Shown here: positions 24,643 through 32,419 of the stretch, piece after piece | Layout of the letters: every line of letters begins with the position of its first letter | How positions within the stretch are numbered: position 1 is the stretch's first letter | The notes under the pieces: model-generated | Told to the model about the DNA's origin: nothing | Database searches by the model: none | Seen by the model: the letters and a program-made list of their open reading frames with translations, nothing else | Made by a program: the position numbers and the translations under genes | Source of the DNA: Candidatus Margulisiibacteriota bacterium | GTDB lineage: Bacteria > Margulisbacteria > WOR-1 > O2-12-FULL-45-9 > XYB2-FULL-48-7 | Length of the DNA stretch: 44,619 nucleotides | Reading direction: 5' to 3' | NCBI GenBank assembly: GCA_028702315.1 | Contig: JAQVPA010000006.1 | Span: forward strand, 1 to 44,619

Positions 24643-26208
24643 CTAAAACAATCCGGTAATTTTCCCATCCTCCGTAATATCCATGTTCTCGGCTGCCGGA
24701 TGCTTGGGCAAACCCGGCATAGTCATTATATCACCCGCGTAGGCGACGACAAAGCCGGCGCCGGCGGACGGCTTAAGACCGCGGATCGTAATTTTTAACC
24801 CATGCGGCCGGCCGTATACCTTGGCATCGTCCGACAGAGAATACTGGGTTTTGGCAATGCACACTAAACTGTTACTCAAGCCAATACTATTTAATTTTTC
24901 GATGTCTGCCAAAGCCTGGTCTGTCCAATTGACCCCGTCAGCGCCATACACTTTGATGGCGATCTTTTCGATCTTCTCTTTCAGTGATTCGCTCGATTCA
25001 TATAAAGGATGAAATTTCGACTTAACGCTGGTAATCTTAATAATTGCCTCTGCCAGCCCCTTGCCTCCCTTGCCCCCCTTCTCCCAAACATCAGAAATAA
25101 CCGCCGGCACTCCGAATTCCGCACTCCGCACTCTAATCTCATTAAGTTCAGCGTCCGTATCATTTGCTTTCTTGTTGATCGCGATCACGACCGGCACGCC
25201 AAACAGCTGGATATTTTCGACATGTTTGGCCACATTATCATAACCATGGCGCTCGATCGCCTGTTTGGTAACAACGATCACCGCTGCCGCTGGTTTTAAG
25301 CCTGCGATCCGGCATTTGATGTCAAAGAACTTTTCGGCACCAAGCTCAGTCGCGAAGCCGGCTTCGGTCACGACGTAATCGGCCAGCTTTAAAGCAAGCT
25401 TTGTCGCCACGATCGAGTTACAACCGTGGGCAATATTCGCGAAAGGTCCGCCATGGACGAACGCCGGCGTCCCTTCGATCGTCTGGACCAGCGTCGGCTT
25501 GAGCGCGTCAAACATCAGCAAGGCCATTGCGCCGTTGGCTTTTAAATCAGCAGCGATGACTGGCTTGCCACTCCGATCATAAGCAACAACGATCCGGCCA
25601 AGACGCGCTTTCATATCATTCAGGTCTTTGGAGAGGCAAAGGATCGCCATTACCTCCGACGAAGCGGTAATATCAAACTGGCCGCGGAGGGCTCGGTCGT
25701 TCATATCGATCGCCCGGCGCCAAACGATCCGGTTCTCATCGATGCCAAGCTCATTCCCCTGGTAAATATGATTGTAAAGCATCGCCGCCAGGAGGTTATG
25801 CGCGGAGTTGATCATATGCATGTCGGAGGTGAGATGAAGGTTGATATCCGCCATCGGCAAGACCTGAGAATATCCGCCACCAGCTGCCCCCCCCTTCATC
25901 CCCATCACCGGCCCAAGCGATGGCTCACGGACACAAACAAATGACTTTTTCCCAAGTTTATTCAGTGCCTGCGCCAGCCCAATGGTCGTTGTTGTTTTCC
26001 CCTCGCCCTGAGGCGTCGGGGTCATGGCAGTCACCAAGATCAGCTTGCCCTCTTTCTTTTTCTTTAGTTTTTTAAAAGCGCTTAAATTAATCTTTGCTTT
26101 GTCACAGCCGTGGAGTTCAACATCACCCAACTTAATGCCGGCGCGTTTCGCTATGTCGACAATTAACTTTAATTTGGCCTGTTGCGCTATTTCAATATCT
26201 GTTTTCAT
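24643..26208 (-). CDS. fhs: Formate-tetrahydrofolate ligase
   Basis: Fhs makes 10-formyl-tetrahydrofolate from formate, THF and ATP. The 521-residue protein has the P-loop TPTPQGEGKTTTTIGLAQAL, VREPSLGPVMGMKGGAAGGGY, LTSDMHMINSAHNLLAA and PSAGAGFVVAYAGDIMTMPGLP. It is about 30 residues shorter than the common 555-560 length, with the loss near QAIERHGYDN. A stretch at 25062-25138 is low-complexity at DNA level (GGGGGCAAGGGAGGC-like and GTGCGGAGTGCGG-like words) yet encodes RVRSAEFGVPAV and WEKGGKGGKGLAEA, close to the family pattern. With glyA and folE it supports one-carbon metabolism. Confidence 0.96.
   Translation of the reverse strand: MKTDIEIAQQAKLKLIVDIAKRAGIKLGDVELHGCDKAKINLSAFKKLKKKKEGKLILVTAMTPTPQGEGKTTTTIGLAQALNKLGKKSFVCVREPSLGPVMGMKGGAAGGGYSQVLPMADINLHLTSDMHMINSAHNLLAAMLYNHIYQGNELGIDENRIVWRRAIDMNDRALRGQFDITASSEVMAILCLSKDLNDMKARLGRIVVAYDRSGKPVIAADLKANGAMALLMFDALKPTLVQTIEGTPAFVHGGPFANIAHGCNSIVATKLALKLADYVVTEAGFATELGAEKFFDIKCRIAGLKPAAAVIVVTKQAIERHGYDNVAKHVENIQLFGVPVVIAINKKANDTDAELNEIRVRSAEFGVPAVISDVWEKGGKGGKGLAEAIIKITSVKSKFHPLYESSESLKEKIEKIAIKVYGADGVNWTDQALADIEKLNSIGLSNSLVCIAKTQYSLSDDAKVYGRPHGLKITIRGLKPSAGAGFVVAYAGDIMTMPGLPKHPAAENMDITEDGKITGLF
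25062..25138. repeat. Low-complexity word runs inside fhs
   Basis: Two short stretches of near-tandem words in the coding sequence: CCCTTGCCTCCCTTGCCCCC around 25062-25080 and GAATTCCGCACTCCGCACTC around 25115-25135. Both keep the reading frame and give plausible residues for the enzyme. Confidence 0.55.
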
Positions 26209-26217
26209 TTTACTTCC

Positions 26218-28125
26218 CTAATGTCCTAATTGTGGCACAAATGTCCGAATTTTTTCACTAATTGAACTCGAATTAAGGCCATACTTCTCAAGAATTTCCG
26301 CTCTTTTTCCATGCTCAATAAATTTACTCGGCAAACCAATTCTTAAAACCGGAATATTTATTTTTTCATCAGCCAGAAGTTCGCAAACAGCGGAACCAAA
26401 GCCACCATCAAGCACTCCTTCTTCGATCGTCACGACTTGTTCACAATTCTTAACCGTTTTAAGGATCAACTCTTTATCCAACGGCTTAACAAAACGCGCG
26501 TTAATCACAGTCGCGGCGATCCCTTCTTTTTCCAGGGCAGTTGTCGCTTCGATTGAAGGTTGGACCATGGAACCGATTGAAATTATGCATATTTTCGTTT
26601 TAGGGCTATGGATCTTTGACCGATGAGCCACTTCCCCTTTACCAATATCTAAAATTGTCTGCTCAAGTGAACCCGCAACTTCCGGACCTGAACCCCGAGG
26701 ATAGCGAATAGCGATCGGCCCATTATGGCCGGCGGCGGTCCAGAGCATCTGGGCGAATTCATTCCCGTCTTTTGGCGCCATCACGACCATATTCGGCAAG
26801 GAACGGAGATAGGCCAGATCAAATATCCCATTATGCGTCGCGCCATCCTCACCGACAATCCCGGCCCGGTCAACGGCAAAAACGACCGGCAAGTTCTGCA
26901 GACAAACGTCATGAATAATTTCGTCATAAGCTCTTTGCAGAAAAGTGGAATAAACAGCCACGACCGGCTTAAGCCCTCCTTTGGCCAGCGCGCCGGCAAA
27001 CGTCGCCGCGTGCTCTTCAGCAATCCCAACGTCATAAAACCTTTTCGGGAACTGCCGGGCAAAATCCTCAAGGCCGGTCCCATCGATCATCGCGGCGGTG
27101 ATCGCCACGACTTTATCGTTTGTCTTACCAATCTCAGCCATCGTCCGGCCAAAGATCGCAGTGTAAGTCTCTTTCCCGCCGCCATTTAGCGGCTCGCCAG
27201 TTTTAATGTCAAAGGGACCAGTGCCGTGAAAACGGGTCGGATCCTTCTCCGCTGGCGGATATCCCTTCCCTTTTTTGGTCAGCACGTGGATCATGACCGG
27301 CCCGTTGATCTCCTTAGCATGATGCAAGGTGCTCATGATCAAGGGGATATTATGGCCGTCGATCGGGCCAAAATATTTAAAGCCGAGCTCTTCAAAGATC
27401 ACATCAACCTTGAAGCTGACTACAATATGCTTGGTCCGGTCTTTCAGTTTCTTCGCCGCCTCAAAAAGAGAAATACCAACCTTTGGAATCCGCTTCGTCA
27501 ATTTTTCTATCCTATTCCGCAGATCGATATAAGCATTACTGGTCGAGACCTGGGTCAGATAATTCGAAATCGAGCCGACATTCTTGGAGATCGACATTTC
27601 ATTGTCATTCAGGATCACGATCAGGTTGCTTTTAACGCTGCCAATGTTATTAACACCTTCAAATGATAATCCGCCGGAGATCGACCCGTCGCCAATGACC
27701 GCAACAACATGGCTCTTTTGCCCGGTCAGCTCCTGGGCCCGGACCAGCCCGATCGCCTGCGAGATCGAGGTCGAAGCGTGCCCAACGGTAAAAATGTCAT
27801 GCGGACTTTCGTTGATGTTAGGGAAGCCTGATAAGCCGCCAAGCTGCCGCAAAGTTGAAAATGTTTCAAGCCGGCCAGTCAGGATCTTGTGGGCGTAAGC
27901 CTGATGGCCGACATCCCAGAGGATCTTATCTTTGGGGCTTTCAAACGTCGCATGCAATGAAACTGCGATCTCGACCGCCCCTAGGCTCGGCGCCACATGA
28001 CCGCCGGTCCGGGCTGTAACTTCGATGATCTTTTGCCTAATCTCCGTCGATATCTGTTCCAGCTGTTTGGTCGATAACTCCCGCAGCGTTTCCGGTAGCT
28101 TTATTTTATCTAATAAAGTAGACAT
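26218..28125 (-). CDS. dxs: 1-deoxy-D-xylulose-5-phosphate synthase
   Basis: Dxs condenses pyruvate and glyceraldehyde-3-phosphate in the first MEP step, using thiamine diphosphate. The 635-residue protein has GGHVAPSLGAVEIAVSLH, the ThDP-binding GDGSISGGLSFEGVN and NDNEMSIS, the transketolase pyrimidine-domain part VGIAEEHAATFAGALA, and RAGIVGEDGATHNG. Length is normal. The start lies 20 nt inside the PAP2-like gene. It shares the operon with ispD, which catalyses the third step. Confidence 0.97.
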   Translation of the reverse strand: MSTLLDKIKLPETLRELSTKQLEQISTEIRQKIIEVTARTGGHVAPSLGAVEIAVSLHATFESPKDKILWDVGHQAYAHKILTGRLETFSTLRQLGGLSGFPNINESPHDIFTVGHASTSISQAIGLVRAQELTGQKSHVVAVIGDGSISGGLSFEGVNNIGSVKSNLIVILNDNEMSISKNVGSISNYLTQVSTSNAYIDLRNRIEKLTKRIPKVGISLFEAAKKLKDRTKHIVVSFKVDVIFEELGFKYFGPIDGHNIPLIMSTLHHAKEINGPVMIHVLTKKGKGYPPAEKDPTRFHGTGPFDIKTGEPLNGGGKETYTAIFGRTMAEIGKTNDKVVAITAAMIDGTGLEDFARQFPKRFYDVGIAEEHAATFAGALAKGGLKPVVAVYSTFLQRAYDEIIHDVCLQNLPVVFAVDRAGIVGEDGATHNGIFDLAYLRSLPNMVVMAPKDGNEFAQMLWTAAGHNGPIAIRYPRGSGPEVAGSLEQTILDIGKGEVAHRSKIHSPKTKICIISIGSMVQPSIEATTALEKEGIAATVINARFVKPLDKELILKTVKNCEQVVTIEEGVLDGGFGSAVCELLADEKINIPVLRIGLPSKFIEHGKRAEILEKYGLNSSSISEKIRTFVPQLGH

Positions 28126-28579
28126 AGTAAGTCAGCAGGGTCAGGATAATGGCCATGGTCGCCCCAGCACAGACTTCAATCGGATCATGGCCCAATATTT
28201 CTTTCAGCTTTTCGATCCTGATCTTCCCATTAGAATAGATATCATCAACGATCTTGTTCAATATCTCCGCCTGTTTGCCGGCCGCGCGGCGAACGCCGGT
28301 CGCGTCATACATGACAATCAGGGCAAAAACGAGGGAAAGAGTAAAGAACGGGGAATTCCAGCCCTGGGTCAGGGCAATGCCAAGGGTTAACGAAGTCACA
28401 GAGGCTGAGTGCGCGGAAGGCATCCCTCCCGCCTCAAAAAAATGCCAAAGACTCCACTTCCCTTCCGATAACCGATAAAGGACTACTTTCAACGATTGGG
28501 CCAGAAACCAAGAAATGGTCACCGCGACAAAAGTAAAATTATGTAACAGAGCCTTAACGACATCGGTCATATATTCCAA
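28106..28579 (-). CDS. Divergent PAP2 family membrane protein (DUF212)
   Basis: This 157-residue membrane protein has the DUF212 landmarks: WFLAQSLKVVLY near the N-terminus, GGMPSAHSASVTSLTLGI, the phosphatase-like SAH motif, and GHDPIEVCAGATMAIIL at the end. The family is a degenerate relative of PAP2 lipid phosphatases; activity is unproven. I prefer the TTG start at 28579 because an AGGGGGA site lies six bases before it; the ATG nine bases further in would be too far. It sits between ispD and dxs, so a link to polyprenyl phosphate recycling is possible but only inferred. Confidence 0.88.
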   Translation of the reverse strand: MEYMTDVVKALLHNFTFVAVTISWFLAQSLKVVLYRLSEGKWSLWHFFEAGGMPSAHSASVTSLTLGIALTQGWNSPFFTLSLVFALIVMYDATGVRRAAGKQAEILNKIVDDIYSNGKIRIEKLKEILGHDPIEVCAGATMAIILTLLTYYVYFIR

Positions 28580-28590
28580 CGTATTTCCCC

Positions 28591-29250
28591 CTATCTCCCT
28601 TTCAGGATAGCTTCCATCATTATTAAGTCTTCGGGGGCCGTCACTTTGATGTTTTCATACGACCCCATTACCATTTTAACCGGTTTCCCCAGTTTTTCAA
28701 CCGCCATCGCGTCATCGGTGACCGCGCCTCTTAATTTCGCGTAAGCGTTCCTGATCAACGCTGCTTTAAATACTTGCGGTGTTTGGGCCTGCCATAGTTT
28801 GTCGCGATTCATCGTACGCGTTACTCTATTCTCGTTACGCATTACTTCTTTAATCGTATCCTTCACCGACACCCCAACCACAACCGCCCCATGCTTTCTT
28901 GCTTCCTTGATCGATCGCTCAATTATCCCGGTTGTAACCGCCGGGCGGGCGCCGTCATGGATCAAAACGATTTCGGCTGAACCAGGTAAAGCCGCCAAGC
29001 CGTTCCTGACCGAATCCTGCCGTTCCGCGCCTCCAGCAACGATACCGATGATCTTTTTTTTCGGCAATTTCTTCGCCAGTTCCATTTGCCCGGGCGCGAC
29101 AACCAGGATTATCCCGTCGATCGGCCGGGTATTTTGAAAAGCGGCCAGGGTCCAAGCCAGCATCGGCCGCCCGGCAATTTTCAGGAACTGCTTCGGCTTC
29201 CCCATTCTTTTGCCTTTCCCACCAGCAACTATAATTGTAATATTTTTCAT
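28591..29250 (-). CDS. ispD: 2-C-methyl-D-erythritol 4-phosphate cytidylyltransferase
   Basis: IspD activates MEP with CTP. The roughly 219-residue protein has the nucleotidyltransferase loop IIVAGGKGKRMGKPKQFL, IVLIHDGARPAV, WQAQTPQVF and VTDDAMAVEKLG. I set the start at ATG 29250 (MKNITIIVAGG); the upstream ATG 29259 adds three residues from repeat sequence. No Shine-Dalgarno site is present because the region upstream is a half copy of the 62-bp palindromic repeat, which also supplies the ATG. A second half copy lies inside the gene and encodes EVMRNENRVTRTMN with no length change. Confidence 0.95.
   Translation of the reverse strand: MKNITIIVAGGKGKRMGKPKQFLKIAGRPMLAWTLAAFQNTRPIDGIILVVAPGQMELAKKLPKKKIIGIVAGGAERQDSVRNGLAALPGSAEIVLIHDGARPAVTTGIIERSIKEARKHGAVVVGVSVKDTIKEVMRNENRVTRTMNRDKLWQAQTPQVFKAALIRNAYAKLRGAVTDDAMAVEKLGKPVKMVMGSYENIKVTAPEDLIMMEAILKGR
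28808..28845 (-). repeat. Half copy of the 62-bp palindromic repeat, inside ispD
   Basis: On the minus strand it reads GTAATGCGTAACGAGAATAG followed by AGTAACGCGTACGATGAA, matching the left half and CAATG-type centre of the full copies. It is in frame with ispD. Confidence 0.7.
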
Positions 29251-29283
29251 TGTACGCATTACGCGTTACGCGTTACTCCATTC
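29248..29283 (-). repeat. Half copy of the 62-bp palindromic repeat at the ispD start
   Basis: On the minus strand it begins with GAATGGAGTAACGCG inside the stop region of the M24 peptidase gene and ends at the centre word CAATG, whose ATG is the ispD start codon. Confidence 0.75.
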
Positions 29284-29947
29284 AAGTCAACACCTTGCAT
29301 CCGGTCTTCGTCACCAAAACCATATCCTCGATCCGCAAGCCACCCCAACCCTTAACGTATATCCCAGGCTCGACCGTAATGACCATCCCGGCCTTTAATT
29401 TCTGGCGGCTCTTGAGCGAGATGCGCGGCGCTTCATGCACTTTCCGGCCGACACCGTGGCCGGTCGTATGGATAAAACATTCTCCCGGACACTTTTTTTC
29501 GCTGATATGGCAGTCAACAAAACAATGTTTTTTGATTATATCCCTGGCCGCCAGATCGACCCAGCGACACCAAACCCCGTCTTTCACCACGCTGATCGCC
29601 CTTTTCTGCGCCGCCAGGACCGTATTATAGAGATGGTTGTATCGACCAGTCGGCTTCCCGATAAAAAAGGTCCGGGTTATGTCGGAACAATAGCCCTGAT
29701 ATTTCGCGCCCAGATCAACGACAACCTGCTCCCCTTTTTTGATCTTTTTGCCGGTCGGCTTGGCATGGGGATCGAGCGACCTCTTGCCCGACGCCACAAT
29801 AATGTCAAATGACAGGCTGGCCCCGGCGGAAGTTATTTCGTAGATTATCCAATCAGCAATCTCTTTTTCTGTCTGGCCCGGCCGGATACGGAGAGAGCGC
29901 ATTACGCGGCTCGCTATTTCGATCGCCTTCTTTTGCGCGGGCTTCAT
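29282..29947 (-). CDS. M24 metallopeptidase (Xaa-Pro peptidase-like, catalytic domain only)
   Basis: The 221-residue protein is a pita-bread-fold peptidase with all five metal ligands: D in VVVDLGAKYQGY, D in SDITRTFF, H in TTGHGVGRKVHE, E in VEPGIYV and E in RIEDMVLVT. Spacing fits the aminopeptidase P/prolidase branch more than methionine aminopeptidase. Typical members are about 350 residues with an N-terminal creatinase domain, which is absent here; the protein starts directly at the catalytic domain. The start overlaps the aroQ stop (TAAATG), so it is coupled to aroQ, a pairing common in bacteria. Confidence 0.88.
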   Translation of the reverse strand: MKPAQKKAIEIASRVMRSLRIRPGQTEKEIADWIIYEITSAGASLSFDIIVASGKRSLDPHAKPTGKKIKKGEQVVVDLGAKYQGYCSDITRTFFIGKPTGRYNHLYNTVLAAQKRAISVVKDGVWCRWVDLAARDIIKKHCFVDCHISEKKCPGECFIHTTGHGVGRKVHEAPRISLKSRQKLKAGMVITVEPGIYVKGWGGLRIEDMVLVTKTGCKVLT

Positions 29948-30388
29948 TTACTTCTTATTGCGGATCAGATCGATGGCGGCTTTCAAGCCAAGCAGGTAAC
30001 TGTTAATGCCAAAACCGGATATCTGCCCGATCGCGACCGGCGCAATAACCGATTTGTGGCGGAACTCTTCGCGCGCGTAGATATTTGAAAGGTGGACCTC
30101 CACGACCGGCAGGGCGATCGCCGCGATCGCGTCCCTGATCGCCACGCTATAATGAGTGTAGGCCCCCGGGTTAATAATGACCGCCGCATATTCTTTCCTG
30201 GCTTTGCCAAGTTTTTCCACTATCTCCCCTTCTCCATCAAGTTGGACAGTCTCCAGATCAACTCCTTCTTTTTTAGCCAGAGCCGTTAGAGCGGCATTGA
30301 TCTCATCCAAGGTGAACTTGCCGTAAACCGCGACTTCCCGCTCGCCAAGCAACGCTAAATTTGGGCCGTGAATTACTAGGATTTTCAT
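29948..30388 (-). CDS. aroQ: Type II 3-dehydroquinate dehydratase
   Basis: AroQ catalyses the third shikimate-pathway step. The 146-residue protein begins [17 protein letters not shown], with the active-site tyrosine region, then [29 protein letters not shown] and [18 protein letters not shown], all family hallmarks. I chose ATG 30388 rather than the track's 30424 because the protein then starts as usual and because a -10 box ends 7 nt upstream. It leads the operon aroQ, M24 peptidase, ispD, PAP2-like and dxs. Confidence 0.96.
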   Translation of the reverse strand: MKILVIHGPNLALLGEREVAVYGKFTLDEINAALTALAKKEGVDLETVQLDGEGEIVEKLGKARKEYAAVIINPGAYTHYSVAIRDAIAAIALPVVEVHLSNIYAREEFRHKSVIAPVAIGQISGFGINSYLLGLKAAIDLIRNKK

Positions 30389-30395
30389 GATGCTA

Positions 30396-30424
30396 AATAT
30401 ACCATAACCGATAATCGTTATCAA
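30396..30424 (-). promoter_or_regulatory. Promoter for the aroQ operon
   Basis: On the minus strand TTGATA, a 17-nt spacer and TATATT (30401-30396). The box ends 7 nt before ATG 30388, with no ribosome site between, so a leaderless mRNA is predicted. Confidence 0.75.
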
Positions 30425-30455
30425 GACAAACCCCGTGAGGGTATTAGTGACTTTG

Positions 30456-30464
30456 TGCTATAAT
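30456..30464 (+). promoter_or_regulatory. Extended -10 promoter for pbp1A
   Basis: TGCTATAAT (30456-30464) is a perfect extended -10 element; no strong -35 is present. It ends 8 nt before ATG 30473, again suggesting a leaderless start. It is divergent from the aroQ promoter. Confidence 0.7.
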
Positions 30465-30472
30465 TAATCCCA

Positions 30473-32419
30473 ATGGCAAAAAAAAAGCGGGCCGATCGGA
30501 CTAAATTATATCTGGCCGGAGCACTGATCATCCTGGCGGCGGCCGCTGGTTTTGCCCTGCAGGCTATCTATTCGCTACCGAATATCGACAGCTTAAATAC
30601 TTATGTTCCCAGTGAAAGTACGATCCTCTACGCGGCTGACGGCAAAATAATCGCCCGTTTCCACCAGGAGGAGAACCGCCAGGTCGTGCCGCTCTCAAAA
30701 ATATCGGTTTTTTTCCAGAATGCCGTGATCGCGACCGAAGATCCCAATTTTTACGGGCATCATGGTCTCGATTTTTCGGGGATAATCCGGGCCAGCATAA
30801 AGAATTTTTCTTACGGTCGAATAGTCGAAGGCGGCAGCACTATTACCCAGCAGCTGGCTAAAAATCTTTTCCTCAACAAGCGCAAATCCTTTGTCAGGAA
30901 ATTTTCCGAAGCGCTGATCGCCCTGCAGATCGAACGCCGCTATACGAAAGAAGAGATCCTGGAACTCTATTTAAACCAGGTTTACCTGGGCCATAACGCT
31001 TACGGCATCGAATCGGCCGCTAACCTCTACTTCGGCAAGCGGGCCGCCGAACTCGATCTGGCGGAATCGGCCATGATTGCCGGTCTGATCCGCGGCCCGG
31101 AACTATATTCTCCATATCGGAATTACAAAGGGGCCAAGATCCGCCAATTATACGTCTTGAATAAAATGTACGAAAAAGGGCTGGTGCAGGAGCGCGAAGC
31201 CAAGCTAGCCGCGATCGAGGAACTTGATTTTTCTCCTAAGAATCTCAAAGCGCTCGGCGAGATGGCCGCCTACTTTATCAGTTATGTGTTACAGGATTTA
31301 ACCAATAAATACGGCGAAGAGATGGTTTATCATGGCGGCTTAAAGGTCTATACCACGCTCGATCAGGATAAGCAGGCCATCGCCGAGAACGTGATCAACC
31401 AATTCGTTTCGGCGGAAGGGAGCAAATATAATTTTTCCCAGGCCAGCCTGGTCTCCCTTGATCCCCGAACCGGCTATATTAAAGCATTGGTCGGCGGCGC
31501 CAATTTTTACGAAAGTAAATTCAACCGCGTCACCCAGGCACAGCGGCCGCCCGGCTCATCATTTAAGCCATTTGTTTATACCGCCGCGATCGAACAAGGG
31601 ATCTATCCGGGGACCGTCTTAAATGACGTGCCAACAACTTTCCAGGTTTGGCCAAACCGTTGGAACCCATTCGGTACTTGGAAACCAATGAACTTTGACA
31701 ACAAGTTCCGGGGAAGAGTAACCATGCGCTACGCGCTGGAAAAATCCCTTAACCTCCCTTCAATTAAATTATTGGAGCGGGTTGGAGTCCAAAACGCGAT
31801 CGGTGTGGCCCAGAGAATGGGGATCAAGAGCCGTCTTGAGCCGGGATTAGCGTTAGCCCTTGGCGCTTCAGAAGTTAATTTATTGGAAATGACCTCGGCT
31901 TTTGGCGTTTTTGCCGACAACGGCATCCGAGTTGAACCGACCGCGATCACCAAGATCGAGAATCGCGACGGCGTCACGCTTTACAAACACGAGATCCAGG
32001 AACGGCGGGCCTTGGACGAAAACGTGGCCGCGATCATGGTCGATATGATGAGAGGCGTCTTGACCCGGGGAACAGGCGTCCGCGGCCAGATCGGCCGACC
32101 GGCCGCCGCCAAAACCGGAACCTCCCAGGAATTCAAAGATGCCTGGTTCATCGGGTTTGTCCCCCAGCTGGTGACCGGCGTTTGGGTTGGTAACGATGAT
32201 AATACGCCGATGCGGGGCGTAGCTGAAGTCGCCACCTGTCCGAGAATTTGGCGGGCTTATAACCTGGCAGCGTTGGCCGGCCAACCGGCGCTCGATTTTC
32301 CCCAGCCCGAAGGCTTAGCGGAAAAGGATTACAGTTTGACCGTACCACCGGAAGAAAATGTCGAAGAGTATGAAGAGATCATCACCGTGGAGGCGGAACC
32401 GGAAAATGAAGAATATTAA
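30473..32419 (+). CDS. Class A penicillin-binding protein 1A
   Basis: This 648-residue bifunctional enzyme polymerises and cross-links peptidoglycan in the periplasm. It has a basic cytoplasmic tail and one N-terminal helix (about 12-32), a GT51 domain with the catalytic glutamate in ATEDPNFYGHHGLD, GGSTITQQLAKNLFL and ELYLNQVYLGHNAYGIESAA, then a transpeptidase with SSFK (PGSSFKPFVY), SLN (KSLNLPSIK) and KTG (AAKTGTSQEFKDAWF). An acidic tail ends the protein. The length fits the shorter PBP1A type. Its 3' end overlaps the phosphohexomutase start by 14 nt. Confidence 0.95.
   Translation: MAKKKRADRTKLYLAGALIILAAAAGFALQAIYSLPNIDSLNTYVPSESTILYAADGKIIARFHQEENRQVVPLSKISVFFQNAVIATEDPNFYGHHGLDFSGIIRASIKNFSYGRIVEGGSTITQQLAKNLFLNKRKSFVRKFSEALIALQIERRYTKEEILELYLNQVYLGHNAYGIESAANLYFGKRAAELDLAESAMIAGLIRGPELYSPYRNYKGAKIRQLYVLNKMYEKGLVQEREAKLAAIEELDFSPKNLKALGEMAAYFISYVLQDLTNKYGEEMVYHGGLKVYTTLDQDKQAIAENVINQFVSAEGSKYNFSQASLVSLDPRTGYIKALVGGANFYESKFNRVTQAQRPPGSSFKPFVYTAAIEQGIYPGTVLNDVPTTFQVWPNRWNPFGTWKPMNFDNKFRGRVTMRYALEKSLNLPSIKLLERVGVQNAIGVAQRMGIKSRLEPGLALALGASEVNLLEMTSAFGVFADNGIRVEPTAITKIENRDGVTLYKHEIQERRALDENVAAIMVDMMRGVLTRGTGVRGQIGRPAAAKTGTSQEFKDAWFIGFVPQLVTGVWVGNDDNTPMRGVAEVATCPRIWRAYNLAALAGQPALDFPQPEGLAEKDYSLTVPPEENVEEYEEIITVEAEPENEEY

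Noticed and set aside
27240-27265. Palindrome-like TCCGC...GCGGA in dxs as another in-frame insertion
   Set aside because: The encoded GYPPAEKDPTRFHG matches the normal dxs motif at normal length, so there is no evidence of insertion.
27226-27666. 146-residue plus-strand ORF opposite dxs
   Set aside because: It lies wholly within dxs on the opposite strand and shows no recognisable domain.
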